Source: Symsagittifera roscoffensis
Lineage: Eukaryota > Xenacoelomorpha > Acoela > Convolutidae
NCBI RefSeq assembly: GCF_963678635.1
Contig: NC_087063.1
Span: 79,321,617-79,385,616 of the forward strand
Length of the DNA stretch: 64,000 bases
Direction of reading: 5' to 3'
Part shown: in pieces, positions 1 through 11,060 of the stretch
How positions within the stretch are numbered: position 1 is the first letter of the stretch
Layout of the letters: each line of letters opens with the position of its first letter
The notes under the pieces: model-generated
What the model saw: the letters and a program-made list of their open reading frames with translations, nothing else
Database searches by the model: none
Told to the model about the DNA's origin: nothing
Position numbers and translations under genes: made by a program

Positions 1-480
1 TTTATCTATCTTTTTCAGCTTTCTTTTATCTAACTTCTTCGCTAACTTTTTATCTATTTCATTTATTTATTCTATTAATCTATCTTTTTGTTCATCATAA
101 ATGCGAAAACTATTAATTATTCTAAAAACTTTTTAATATATAGGTTAAAAAGTGATAAAAAAAAGATAAACGAAAGACAAAAAAGGAAAAAAAGATAGAT
201 GAAGAAAAAAGATAAAAACGAAAGATAAAACGGAAGAAGGAAAAGAGAAATTTAAGGAAAGAAAAAAGTTAGATCAGAAAAATTACATGAAATGATAGAT
301 ACAAATGCAAGAAAAACAATACAAAACAAGAAAGAAAAAAGATAGATAAAAAAGAGTACAAAAAGATAGAAAAAAAATCGATAAAAATGAGATAAAAAGA
401 TAGACAAAAAAGATAATAAAAAAGAAGAAAATATTTCGCTTTTCATATAAAATACATTTTCATCTCAAAACTCGTTTGTT
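1..480. repeat. AT/purine-rich low-complexity tract
   Basis: Pyrimidine-rich for about 100 bases, then runs of A and G with GATAAAA/GATAGAT-like words, like the larger array at 1310-3690. The reverse-strand reading frames here are only strings of F, L, S and I produced by the T-rich complement and are not genes. Confidence 0.75.
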
Positions 481-992
481 TTTCACACAAGCAAAAAATA
501 ATAATTATTAAGGAAGTTTTATTAATAATTACATTTAACTGTGACAGAACGGGGATATGCAGAGGGCTTGAGAGCCCACTAAATGGTAAACGCTAAAGTA
601 TGAACATTCCAATCTGCTCTATTTAAATAAAGTTAAAATATCAATTGAAATTAAATATATATGTAGGTCTTACAATTCAATAAAAAATATCCTTTCCCAA
701 TCAAAAACTCGACCATAATTGCCGCTACGAGACTGTGCATAGTAAAGCCCCCTTTTTGGACAAGTTTGGCATTTATAGGAAACATGAGTATGTCCTTTTG
801 ATGCAAAAATGAGCACACAGATCTGCAATCCCATCCATGAGCAGATCCAAACCACTCTTAGAGCATCAGAACGCAGTCATTTTTATATTAATTGTCCCAA
901 CCCATCTCGCATGACAAGGAAAAGGCCCCTTGCATCCCCTTGCTTAGGCTCAATGATCGTGTTTTCCGCAACAGGACAAAGAGGCTTTAAAA
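481..992. other. Non-repetitive spacer, no gene seen
   Basis: Ordinary AT-rich sequence separating two blocks of purine satellite. Short frames on both strands overlap one another and show no family motif. No RNA gene or element end was recognised. Confidence 0.5.
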
Positions 993-1061
993 TCAAGCCA
1001 AGAATATGCACCGCACGAGCTTTTGTTTCTTTATTACATATATACCGTTATATACCTTTAT

Positions 1062-1109
<48 letters not shown>

Positions 1110-1150
1110 ATAAAGAAACAAAAGCTCTTGCGGTGCATATTCTTGACTTG
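993..1150. repeat. Inverted repeat centred on a (TA)n microsatellite
   Basis: An arm of about 50 bases (from about 994) that includes GAATATGCACCGCACGAGC is repeated in inverted orientation at about 1102-1150, with few mismatches. The centre is a run of more than 40 bases of alternating TA. Transcribed or single-stranded, this would form one long hairpin. It could be a MITE remnant or a foldback generated around the microsatellite. No flanking duplication was identified. Confidence 0.8.
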
Positions 1151-1309
1151 TCGGTGCAGGATGAATACATTTTTCCAAAAGAACATATAAATCGTTTTTG
1201 GTTCCACTATTCAAAATTGAATGGCTTGTTGTTTTAGTTTTTCTAAGTGGAAGCTCAATGCAAGTTATTTTTGGTTTTGCATCTTGGACCTTGAATGTTT
1301 CAGCTATAA

Positions 1310-3690
1310 AAACTAAAAAAGATAGATAAAAAGATAGAAAAACAGGTAGACAAAAAAATTAGATTAAAAGAAAAAGAGAGAAATAAAACGAGAAAAAAAA
1401 AGAGATAGAAAAACATAGATAAAAATTTTAGAAAAAATAGATTGATACAAAAAACATAAAAAAGACAAAAAATTTAACTAAAAATAAAAGATAAACAGAT
1501 TGATAAAAAGATGGATAAAAAGATAGATAAACAGATAAATAAAAAAGAAATAAAAGACAAAAAAAGTTAGACTAACTAAAGATAACTAAACGGAAAGATA
1601 GAAAGGTAGATATAAGAAAGAAAGAAAAGAAATGCAACGAAAAAAATAAACTTGATAAAAAACTTTATGAAAAAGATGGAAGAAAAAAAAAGAAAAAAAC
1701 AGACAAAAAACGGTAGATAAACAGATATATTTTTTAAAAAAAGATAGATTAAAAAGATAGCCTAACTAAAAGATAATAAAGGTAGTTAATAAAATAGATT
1801 AACATCGATAAAAAAGTTTGATAAAAACGATGGATAATGAGACTGATAAACAGATAGATAAAAAGATAAACAAAAAGTAAGATAAAAAAGACAGAAAAAA
1901 CGACAAAAAAGAGAAAAAACATAAATCAAAAATAGATAAAAAAGATAGATAAAAACTTCGACAAACAGATAGATTAAAAAATGGATAAAAAAGACAAATA
2001 AACAAAATGATAAAAAAGAGAAAAAAACATTGATAAAAAACATTTATAAAAAAATAGACAAGAAGGTAGATATAAATGAAGAAAGAAAAGAGAGATAAAA
2101 CGAAAGAAACAGCTTTGATAAAAAAAAATAAAAAAAACAAAGAAAAAAATGATCGAAAAAAAAGATAGATAAACAGATAGAGAAAAAATTAGCTTAAAAG
2201 AAAAAGAGAGAAATGAAACGAAAAAAAAAAACAGCTTGAAAAACATCGATAAAAAAATAAGAAATATAGATTGATACAAAAAACAAAAAAAGACAAAACT
2301 TTAGCTAAAAAAGAAAGATAAACAGATTGATATAACGATGGATAAAAAAATAGATAAACAGATAAATAAAAAAAAAGATAAAAGACAAAAGAAGTTGGTA
2401 ACTGAACGGAAATATAAAAAACTAGATATAAGAAAAAAAGAAAAGAAATGAAACGAAAGAAATAAACTTGATAAACAGATAAATGAAATGATAAACAAAT
2501 TAAGATAAAAAAAGATAGAAAAAAAGGACAAAAAAAGAGGAAAAACATAGATAAAAAGTAGATAAAAAAATTCGATAAACAGATAGAAAAAAATGGATAA
2601 AAAAACAATTGAACAAAAAGACAAAAAAGAAAAAAAAGATTTATAAAAAGATAGACAAGAATGTAGATATAAAGGAAGAAAGAAAAGAGAGATAAAACGA
2701 AAGAAACAGGTTTGATAAAACAAAATTCAAAAAAAAAGAAAGAAAAAAATGATAGATACAAAAGATAGATAAACAGATGGACAAAAAAGATAGATAAAAA
2801 AGAGGGATAAACAGATAGAAATATAAAATAGTGAAAAAGATAGATAAACAGATAGCCAAAAACGTTTGATAAAAGAAATAGATATTGTGACTGATAAACA
2901 GATAGATGCAAAAGACAAAAAAGAAGAAAGATAGATAAATAAGATAGATTAAAAAGTTAGACAAAAGGATAGATGAAAAGATAGTTAAAAACAGATGGAT
3001 AAAAAGTTTAAAAACATCTTAGATAAAAAGATAGATACAAATGATAGACAATAGAATAGAACAAAACAGTTATATCAAAAAAAGGACTTAAAAAGTTTAC
3101 AAATAAGATAGATAAACGGATGGATAAAAAGGATAGGCAAAAATAATAGATGAAAAGATAGATAAAAAAGATGGAGAAAAAGAAAGATAAAACAGTTAGA
3201 TAAAAAAGATAGATACAAATTACTGACAGATAGATTAAAAAAGATAGAAAAATTAGATAGATAAACTGATAGATATAAAAAGATGGATGAAAAAAAGATA
3301 AGTAAAACAGATAGATAAAGAGATAGAGAAAAGTTAGATTAAAAGAAAAAATAAGATAAAAAACAGATTGATACAAATAATATAAAAAAGACAAAAAATT
3401 AAGCAAAAAAATAAACAGATTGATAAAAAGATGGATAAAAAGATAGATAAACAGATAGAAAAAAAAGAGATAAAAGACAAAACAGATAAATAAAAGGAAA
3501 GATAAAAAGGTAGATATAAGAAAGAAAGAAAAGAGATGAGACGAAAGAAATAAGCTTGATAAAAAATAGATGTAAAAGATAGAAGAAAAAGATAAAAAAA
3601 GAAAAAAAGAGATAAAAAACGGCAGATAAACAAATGGAATAAAAAAGATAGATAAAAAAGTTAGCCAAACTAAAAGATAATAAATGTAGT
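1310..3690. repeat. Purine-rich (GATAGATAAA)-type satellite with higher-order repeats
   Basis: The + strand is almost only A and G, with T and rare C, built from words such as GATAGATAAACAGATAGA. Longer blocks recur in the same order. A block beginning GATTGATACAAA, followed by AAAGACAAA, GATTGATA and AAAAGATGGATAAA, appears near 1440, 2269 and 3364. A block with AGAAAGAAAAGA and GAAACGAAA appears near 1612, 2066, 2430, 2665 and 3512. This indicates a higher-order unit of about 0.8-1.1 kb. All long reverse-strand frames here are low-complexity artefacts. The array ends abruptly at the truncated retroelement. Confidence 0.85.
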
Positions 3691-4341
3691 TGATCCACCT
3701 CTTCAAGTTGCTCGTCATACGGTCTTTCATTGCGTTTCAATACCGCTATCGTTTCCAGGTCATCCGCTGCGTTGTGAATTACTCTTCCACTGGGTACCGG
3801 ATGGCAATCACTGTCAAGGTCTTGGTATAGTTCCCTGACCAATTCTCTTGCTCGAGTCTTCACTAGTAACGTGTGGATCGCTAACTCGGATCGCGCGTTC
3901 TGCTCATCTATCTAAACTCCAAGGACAAAATTTTATCCTCCAGGTCTTGTTCCTCTACACGACCATTTCCTTCAACATCAGACTCCCCAGACAAACTATC
4001 TTGGGTGTTGTTCATTAACTCGACAACCTTTTTTTAACGTCTTTCTCCCCGGACAAGCTTTCCCCGTTTTGTTCAACTTCTCCCCGTTTCTGATCGGGGT
4101 CCTCAAAGGTGACAGTCTTCCTTTGTGTTCTGATCTCCTGTTCCTTTTGTCTGTATGACGTCCTCATCAAAACGCTTTCAAGAACCGAGGATAATAGTTG
4201 CTGAAGCACCGTCCTACAATCCTTTTCGTTTTCCTTATGTTGGCGTCTTGATGGCTCTATTCGTACTTTCTCACTGACTGCCAGCGATGCCATGGCTGCT
4301 TTCAGTTCGGTGTCATCTCTTGTCACTTCTCTCTCCAACAA
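3690..4341 (-). pseudogene. Pre-integrase linker of the decayed element, truncated
   Basis: The 4341-4015 frame is a charged linker with LSGEK and DRRQ-like segments, comparable to the SGES-rich linker of the giant element. The frame from 3863 begins with a stretch similar to the start of the third pol frame of the giant element (NAADDLETIAV against NAADELELIAV). It then reaches the segment RMTSNLKRW and ends at about 3690 in satellite DNA. The integrase is absent. Confidence 0.75.
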
Positions 4342-4553
4342 TCAAACCAGCATCCACGTCACTTGTGGTGTGACCTGCACCGTTTTATCCAGCAATTTTG
4401 ACGATGTTTATGTTCATACGAGAGAGTTCCTGTTGGACCAGGTTCGAGCGTAGCAACAGATCCAAAGACAACGGGTCCTTCTTTGATAAGGTGCTTATTT
4501 CTGCTCCCTCCTCCACCAATAACTCAGTGGAGGAGACTTGTCCAACCATCTCG

Positions 4554-5159
4554 TCAAGGGAAGCGCTTCATAAGTTTCTTTGTCCAGAAACGAGAGCCCT
4601 TCCTTAACTGATTGGCTTGCTTCCGCTCTAGTCTTTCAAAAAACTCAGTCTTCTTGCTGAGGCTATCAGCATTTTGGTGTTTCTCACGCATCCTGCGCTC
4701 GAATATTATGTGGTAGCCATCCGATCTGACTATCCATTGACCAATATAGCTCTGGTCCATGGAGTACGTCTTCAACCAGGTTAACGCTCTGTTGTCCACG
4801 CGTAAATTAAAGGGAGCACTCCCCAAGTATGCGCGGTACTTTTCCACAAACGTGACTACTGCAAACATTTCTGCCTTTGGTGCACCATATTTCATTTCAG
4901 TGTCGCTCAACACTTAACTGCCATATGCAATGGGACGGAGAACTGTTCTCCCATTTCATTCTTGCTCCTGATGCAGTATTCCTGAGATGCCTACTACTGA
5001 AGCATCAGTGTCGAGAACGTACATGCCCCTCTCAGTGGGCATGCCTATTATTGGCGTCTCGCCTAGTTCCCTCTTTATATTCTCGCAGGCTGCCTGAGCT
5101 TTTTCGTTCCACACGAAATTTTTTCCTTTGTTGCACATCAGTTGCTGCATGGGGTACAC
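4554..5159 (-). pseudogene. RNase H of the decayed element
   Basis: Two adjacent frames give the connection region, then GMYVLDTDASVVGISGILHQ (first catalytic Asp of RNase H), LRVDNRALTWLKTYSMDQSY and HQNADSLSKK. It matches the RNase H of the giant element. The break near 4915-4955 interrupts the domain. Confidence 0.8.
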
Positions 5160-5171
5160 CTTGTCTATATA

Positions 5172-5803
5172 TCATTTTATGAGCTCACAGTAGTAATTGG
5201 CAAATCCCAGGAAGCTCATGATCTGTGTTTCCGTTCTGGGAGCCTTTAATGTCAACACGGCCTCCACTCCTTCCGGATCCGGCCTTACGCCATGCCAGTC
5301 TACCATTCTCCCCAGGTACTTGATTGAATCCCAAAGGATTTCACACTTCGATTGTTTGCATTTCAAGCCCGCTCTTTTCATGCAATCGAAGACCTCATCG
5401 AGTCTGTCGATGTGGTCTGCCATGGTGGGTGTGGCTATGACCACGTCATCCACGTAGCACATCACAATATTCCCGTACTTCTTCGCTACTCTGGTCAAAG
5501 CCTGAGCCTTCAGTCTTTGTAAGATCACTGTGGCGTTGCACAAGCCGAGGGGCATCCTCCTCCACTGGTATAACCCCAATTCACATCGAACCCAGTCTTT
5601 TCTCTGTCCTTTTTTCGAAGAGGAACCTGCCAGAAGGCAGAATCCAGATGCAGTGTAGTGAAGAACTTGGCGTCGCCAAATTTCGAGAGGCTCTCGTCTA
5701 TCCGCGGTATCGTGTAGGCATCTTTTTTTGTTTCTGCGTTCAGGTAGGGAAAGTCGCAACAGAACCTAAGCTGCCCCATTGTTTTCGGCCATGAGAACCC
5801 CAC
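5172..5803 (-). pseudogene. Reverse transcriptase of the decayed element
   Basis: Two overlapping frames cover the RT: LRFCCDF, YTIPRIDESLSKFGDAKFF, MPLGLCNAT, the catalytic MCYVDDVVIATP box and FLGFANYY. The order and spacing match the giant element's RT. A frameshift near 5560-5600 separates the first fingers/palm motifs from the YVDD half, and an in-frame stop follows FLGFANYYCELIK. Confidence 0.85.
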
Positions 5804-6165
5804 AAGCCCAAGGTGACTTCGAGGGTTCTATCATGTCATATTCGAGCAACATTTCTATTTCCGCTCTTCACGGTTTCGATTTTTGAGGTGTCATTCGCCA
5901 TGCACCTTTCCTATGGAGAATGGCAGCTCCTTCTAACTCGTATTCGTGCTCAACAAAACTACAACAACCGATACCCGCCTTATGTTTTGAAAAAAAAATC
6001 CGCGTTCCAACTTGAAACTGCCCTTAGTGACTCAAACTCTTCTCGTCTATCTTACCTCTCAAGTGGTCTATCTCCGGCAAAACCTTTAATTCATATGACA
6101 AGGGGAGTTCCGAAAAAGCCGTCATTTATTTCAGATCTCCTTGAAAACAGTTTATTAAAAGATTT

Positions 6166-7101
6166 TCATTCATTGTTTTTCTTTAAAATCATATCTTTAT
6201 TGGCATGACTTGGACCGTTTGTCACATGATGTCTCTTCAAGTTTTGTGTTTCTTCATAATTCGCCCTCGTTGGCAATTCGTAGCCAAGTTTCTTCCCACG
6301 CTGGTGTTCATTAAAACCTTGGTGGTCGGTGTATTCAACAATACACTCACACACAGCCCTATTTGTTTGACTGAAAAACTCCGGCCTAAAATCACTGAGC
6401 TTTGACTGTGTGGGTTGCGTACCAAGCAAACCTGTTTACTATTACTTAATGAGTTCAAATTTCTCATCCTAAAAGTCGCTACTACTGCCTGTACAGGCTG
6501 TAGTTTTACTTTTCTGTCTGAAAAAAAGGCACCTTATTCTCATCAGTTATTATTCGGTTTACCGGTCGCTTAACATACTTCCTGTCCGGGTTCCTAATCC
6601 TTAAGAGTCTAATAGTCCATTATTCAGGTCGATCATCACATCCTGACAAAGTCGCTGTTCAAAATGAATTGATCTGAATTGTCCAGGTTCTCTACTACCA
6701 GGAAATTCATCCAAAGGTCCCATCCTCCTTTGTGAAGGGATTTTATTGGTGTTCATCCAGCTACGTAGATTGCTCCGCGGTTGGCTGCTGCCAATCGTCG
6801 GATTTAAATCTTCCCTGGTGAAGCCCATTCTTTCCCAAGTCTTTACTGGCATTACACTAACCACTGCTCCTGTATCTAGGAGTGCTGTTACTCCGATTTT
6901 CTTTCCATTGGTGTCTAGCAGATGTGCAGTTACATCTGCCTCGTTTCCAATGTGCGCCGCATCTTGCTTCATCATGGTGTCATGATCAATTCTACGGATT
7001 TTAAGTTCTTCCTGACCCAAACAGATCTCTCCTATTTGGTCGGCGTCTGTTGTGACGTAGGTCTTAGTATATATACTGATCCCTTCCACGTTCAACATCA
7101 C
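6166..7101 (-). pseudogene. Aspartic protease region of the decayed element
   Basis: The 7101-6601 frame carries LLDTGAVVSVMPVKTW, the D-T-G-A active-site loop of a retropepsin, embedded as in the intact element. The region after it, with NSKQVCLVRNPHSQSSVILG and SVKQIGLCVSVLLNT, corresponds to the spacer between protease and RT but is split over several frames (6467-6166). Non-functional. Confidence 0.8.
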
Positions 7102-7478
7102 TTAGTATGGTCCATAGACTTCCACATAGCGCCCGTGAAGTTTTTTTATTCGAGTGCCACCCGATGCTAACAACGCTCGCACAGCCCTCAATCCAGTGCG
7201 TGGCTCTACCTGTTTCAGATAATCCGCATATGTGTCCAAATGCCTCAAAGTGATCTCTGAACATTAACTTAGGTTCCTGATCACCTGATGTCTTGCCACT
7301 GAGATTATTGATTGTATTTTGGTTCATTGTGGCACCAGCCTGAATGTTTACCTAGAGATTACATTCAATTTCATGCTCAAAGTGATCGGTGCTTTTGTTT
7401 CTTCCACCTCCGATGCTTCAAAGGCGTTTGACTTTTCTTGAATTTTCTCATACTCTAATTTGAGCTTGATTTTCTGTT

Positions 7479-8237
7479 CTAACTACCTTGTCGCCAATTC
7501 TTGTTGGCTTGGTTAGCAAGTCCTTTTTTAAAATTGCCGTAACTGTTTTTGTAGTAACCAGATCTCATATGAGGCTTTAGTAGCATATAGTCCCTGGATT
7601 TGAGTCTCAAATACTTCGGTGTAGGCACATTGTTTGAATGTGGTGTGTAATGCGTTGCCAACATTGTCCGGAGCTCATCGTTCTTCACACCATCTACGAA
7701 ATTTGAGGCTATTGATAGGTTGATCCTGTTGTTTGACTCATCTGGTTGATTAAGCCTTCTCAGCATTTCTAAGTCAGATAAGAACTTGTCTTCCGTTTCG
7801 ACTTCACATTGCCTCCGTTTCCCGAAGCGCATTATTACTTGGTGTCCTTGTACCCCTGAGCCAAAACCATTTAACAAGTTTTCAAAGATCTTCTCAGCTG
7901 TGTCACGCTGGTATTATTTTTTGGCCATCACGCAATTTAGGGCTGTCCTTTCCAGGTTGCTGGTGAGCGCACTGCATTCTTGTCTTTCTGTGAAGTCTTC
8001 TTCCTCAAAATGCAGCTTCATGACCTCTATCCAGGTATCTATACAGCCGTCAGATTCGTCTTTATAGCAGCTTGGTTTCTTGAATACACCTCGGGACTTC
8101 TCGCTGTGTTCACTGGTCCTGGAAAAACTCATCGGGAAAGTCTCCGAGGGCCTGTTCAGAGGTTGAAACGCTGTAGCCATTGCCGTTGCATCACGTGAAT
8201 ACCCCGCTTGATCGTTGTTGCCCTCTGATGGAGGCAC
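7479..8237 (-). pseudogene. gag core (capsid-like) of the decayed element
   Basis: Two frames joined by a frameshift near 7900 match the intact gag closely. Shared segments include YKDESDGCIDTWIEVMKLHF, QECSALTSNLE, NGFGSGVQGHQ and ELRTMLATH. This is the retrotransposon gag (capsid) region. The two CCHC zinc knuckles that follow in the giant element are absent: only about 100-140 bases separate this segment from the pre-protease region, against about 600 in the giant element. That is an internal deletion. Confidence 0.8.
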
Positions 8238-8486
8238 CGGAATTTCCCTCCTGTTCGAGTCGCTGTGTTGACTTCTTGCTTGATTGGCATGACTACAGCT
8301 TGTCGAATCACATCTCCCAGTCGCATTTGCGTCTCGCGTCAGTCGTTCGTCTGAGGTCGGTCTGTTGCCAGTTGAACCTTCTCCGTTATTCGCTGGGCCC
8401 CTGGCCTATTATCGCAGGTGGCGTAGCTGGATGAACTGCCCCGTCCTCTCGTGGTTTCCTATGACCTTCCTCTATTAGAATGTTCA

Positions 8487-9859
8487 TTAAAGTTCACTAT
8501 TCGGTACTCCTGAGTTTGCTCGTCTGTTCCTCGATCCACTCCTGTCTCCTAGGAGCCCATCCAACCTGTCCTTAATAGCCTGAGTGCGCCTCTTCATTAA
8601 CGCATCTATTCTCGTGTCATATGTCCCAAGAGTCTGCTCTTGCTGACTTCGTTGTTTCTCCATATCATCTCCCAGTCGTGTCTCTCTTTGCTCAGCTTTC
8701 CTCATCTTTCGCGACAAGTTTTTGACCAAGTAATCATCCGTTCTTTCCTTCAAGCGTTTTTGGCTTCTGCTGACTTCTTGTCTATTGCGGTTGATCTCCT
8801 CCCGCAGGCTTTCTCTCTCGACGTGAAGTGCTCTCTCTAGTTCACTCATTCTTAAGGACATCTATTCATTCTGCTCACCTATGCTGTCCACTATACTTGT
8901 CAAGGCCTCTTCGATTGATGCCTCGTTGTCTACTAATGGCGTCAGTAGTGGTGGCGTTACCCTATAAGTTCCAGACAGTTTAGTGCTGGTCGAGACTCGA
9001 ATTTTTCCTCTCTGTCTCGATGTTTCTCCATAATCCGCCTACGGTTCCGCTGGTGGGTTACTTGACCCTATGTTCCTATTTATTCCGGGTTGAAGATCGG
9101 AATTTGTCATGGTCATAAACTCTCTCGCCTGCTCTCCCATCTATAGTCTTGTTTTTTACCCTGACCACACCAAACTGATCCGAAGACCCGGTCTCCCTGT
9201 TGGTGTATGCTCCATTCTCATGGGTCGAAGTGTTGAGGCTTACTTGAGATTCAAAGTCATCTATATCGCCATCGCCCTCCTCCATTTCCTCTTCATCTGT
9301 AAGCCTCCTCGTCTTCCTCTTCATCTCCTCCTCTTTCTGCTTCATCACCCGTACCCGTTCCCATAGTAAATGGGAAGAAGTTTCCCAAAGTGTTTTTCAC
9401 TCGAGGAGAAGATTGCCGTTTTCTCTGTCACTTCATGCATCATGGTATTATCAGTGGGTGATCTTGTTGTTGCTACTATTTCAATCGAGACGTCGGACAG
9501 TTCCGACATCTCTTCTCGTTCTAGAAATCCGGTGGAGGTGGCAAAAGTGTGGCTTCGTTGTACTGGAGTGGTTAACTTGCCAAACTTCTGTTCCCTTTCC
9601 CTTTCGTTCCACGTCCCGCTCGATTCTCATCCAGGGCGGGGTTCGGATGGATCTCTACTTCTAACATTGCCTTTTGGTCTTCCGAGGACTTTTGACTCCT
9701 TGTTTCAACCATTCCGCCTGAAACATTCTTCCCTTCGTTGGTCCGAGTCCATGCAATCCTTTCCACAAAAGGGGCGTTCATCGATTTTCTTTGTTTCTTT
9801 GGTATAAATTTCCTAGAGCTATCACTTAGTTTAGGTATCCCCGACTTGTCTAGACTCAT
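8487..9859 (-). pseudogene. gag N-terminal region of the decayed element
   Basis: The frame at 9859-9572 starts with ATG and has a basic, low-complexity N-terminus (GIPKLSDSSRKFIPKKQRK) resembling the N-terminus of the giant element's gag (TKIPRLSKGSTRKFKTRQ). After frame breaks, a stretch at 9348-9076 is acidic. The stretch at 8861-8487 is strongly charged and heptad-like (RMSELERALHVERESLREE), matching the coiled coil in the intact gag. Frames are disrupted, so this is not functional. Confidence 0.7.
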
Positions 9860-10225
9860 TTTCTATTTATCACTTTTTACTACCTACACACTCAATTCGT
9901 TTATTACGGTTTTTTCGTTTGACAACTGATAACAATAAAACAACACAATAAAGTCTAAAAGTTTTACTTAAATAGTGACCATGAGTTCTTATAGGTTATC
10001 ACAGTAAAGCGTGTATACAATTTATGCACAGCTATTGATTATTGGTTATTGGACGTGAAGCTAACACAGAATGATGATATCAAAATATCTAGATAAATAG
10101 TGTACTCACTACCCAATCAAGAACGTTTATTGAGGATTTAAAACCAAAAACGGATAGAGGTAAACAAATATAAATTGTCTGTCGCAATCCAATAGTCGAA
10201 CTTTTTTCTAAAGAAAGAGCTTTCC

Positions 10226-10366
10226 CTGTTTAGTGCCGCGCTAAACAGACAAAACTTGAAGGCAGTATTTATCTCAAATGGGCGACTATTGCACCCACCG
10301 AGTCTTGTGTTACTTATCTGCCTTCTGATTGCCCGAGCTAGACCTACTAAAGTCCTCAAGGCAACC
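10226..10366 (-). ncRNA. Structured RNA motif, copy 3 (decayed element leader)
   Basis: Read on the minus strand, GGTTGCC (10366-10360) pairs with GGCAATC around CTCAAG/GCTCG (P1). GAAGGCAG (10325-10318) pairs perfectly with CTGCCTTC (10265-10258) around a TGGGTG/CGCCCA hairpin (P2). CTGTTTAG (10248-10241) pairs perfectly with CTAAACAG (10233-10226) (P3). The layout is the same as the two copies at 18314 and 18499, but the P2 and P3 bases differ, so base pairing is kept while sequence changes. It lies about 370 bases upstream of this element's gag ATG. Confidence 0.75.
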
Positions 10367-10639
10367 ATTTTCCAAAAAGTAGTTTGGATTTTATTCCCCA
10401 TAAATGAATGTCGAACTCTGTTTTCAGTTAAACCAAGAGTCGCGAATCTCCGAGTTTAGACCTGTTTTGCTTTACTATGGCCTTTCAAATTTCTTTCTAT
10501 TTAAAGCAAGTTACCAGTGCAGTCACTGGTTTCTAGCCTGATTCCTATTATCCTATTACTCTTCAGTATGTATGTCTCTTTCGTCTACGTACGTTTTAGG
10601 ATCCCTCTTAACACGTTCGTTATATATAAGAAAAAATGA

Positions 10640-11060
10640 TATTTCTAGGATCCTTCCGGAATGACAAAAATAGTACCCCTCCGGATTGACGAAAATAGGA
10701 CCACTCCGGATTGCAAAATGGGACCCTTCTGGCTTGGCAAAAACAGGACCCCTCCGATTTGGGACCCCTCCGGATTCGCAAAATAGGACCCTTCCGGATT
10801 GGCAAAAATAGGACTTTTCCAAATTGGCAAAATTGGGACCTTCCGGAGTGCCACATGAAGGACCCTTCCGGATTGTCAAACATAAGACCCTTCCGCTTTG
10901 GCAAAAAAGGACCCCTCCGAATTAGGACCCTCCGGTTTGGTAAAATAGGACCGTTCCGGATTGGCAAAAAAAAAGGATCCTTACGGATTGGCAAAATTTG
11001 GCCCTTCCTGATTGGCAAAATAGGACCCTTCCGGCTTGGCAAAAATAGGCCCCCTCCGAA
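10640..11060. repeat. GGACCCYTCCGGATTGGCAAAA minisatellite
   Basis: About 15 imperfect copies of a 25-30 base unit around GACCCTTCCGGATTGGC, with a shorter form lacking the GGCAAAA part. Isolated copies occur near 11196 and 11755. The unit shares the ACCC(C/T)TCCGGA word with the leader repeats of the giant element at 16060-18080 (there in both orientations), so it probably belongs to the leader of the decayed element. The open frames across it are artefacts of the repeat period. Confidence 0.8.

Larger units (their letters stand above)
3690..11060 (-). mobile_element. Decayed Ty3/gypsy-type retroelement, relative of the giant element
   Basis: Read on the minus strand, it gives leader, gag, protease, RT, RNase H and the pre-integrase linker, in the same order as the giant element at 15103-39797 and with recognisable similarity throughout. 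It carries many frameshifts and stops. The zinc-knuckle part of gag is missing, and the copy stops about 3690, before the integrase, where the purine satellite begins. The leader (9860 to at least 10366, probably to about 11060) holds one copy of the structured RNA motif and a GC-rich minisatellite. No LTR was recognised. It is much older than the giant element and not a copy of that exact sequence. Confidence 0.85.

Noticed and set aside
809-1237. 142-codon frame across the (TA)n hairpin
   Set aside because: Its middle is IYIYIY from the microsatellite, and the rest has no motif.
252-3863. Many reverse-strand open frames of 60-240 codons rich in F, L, S, I and Y
   Set aside because: They are translations of the T-rich strand of the purine satellite; composition and overlap in several frames show they are not genes.
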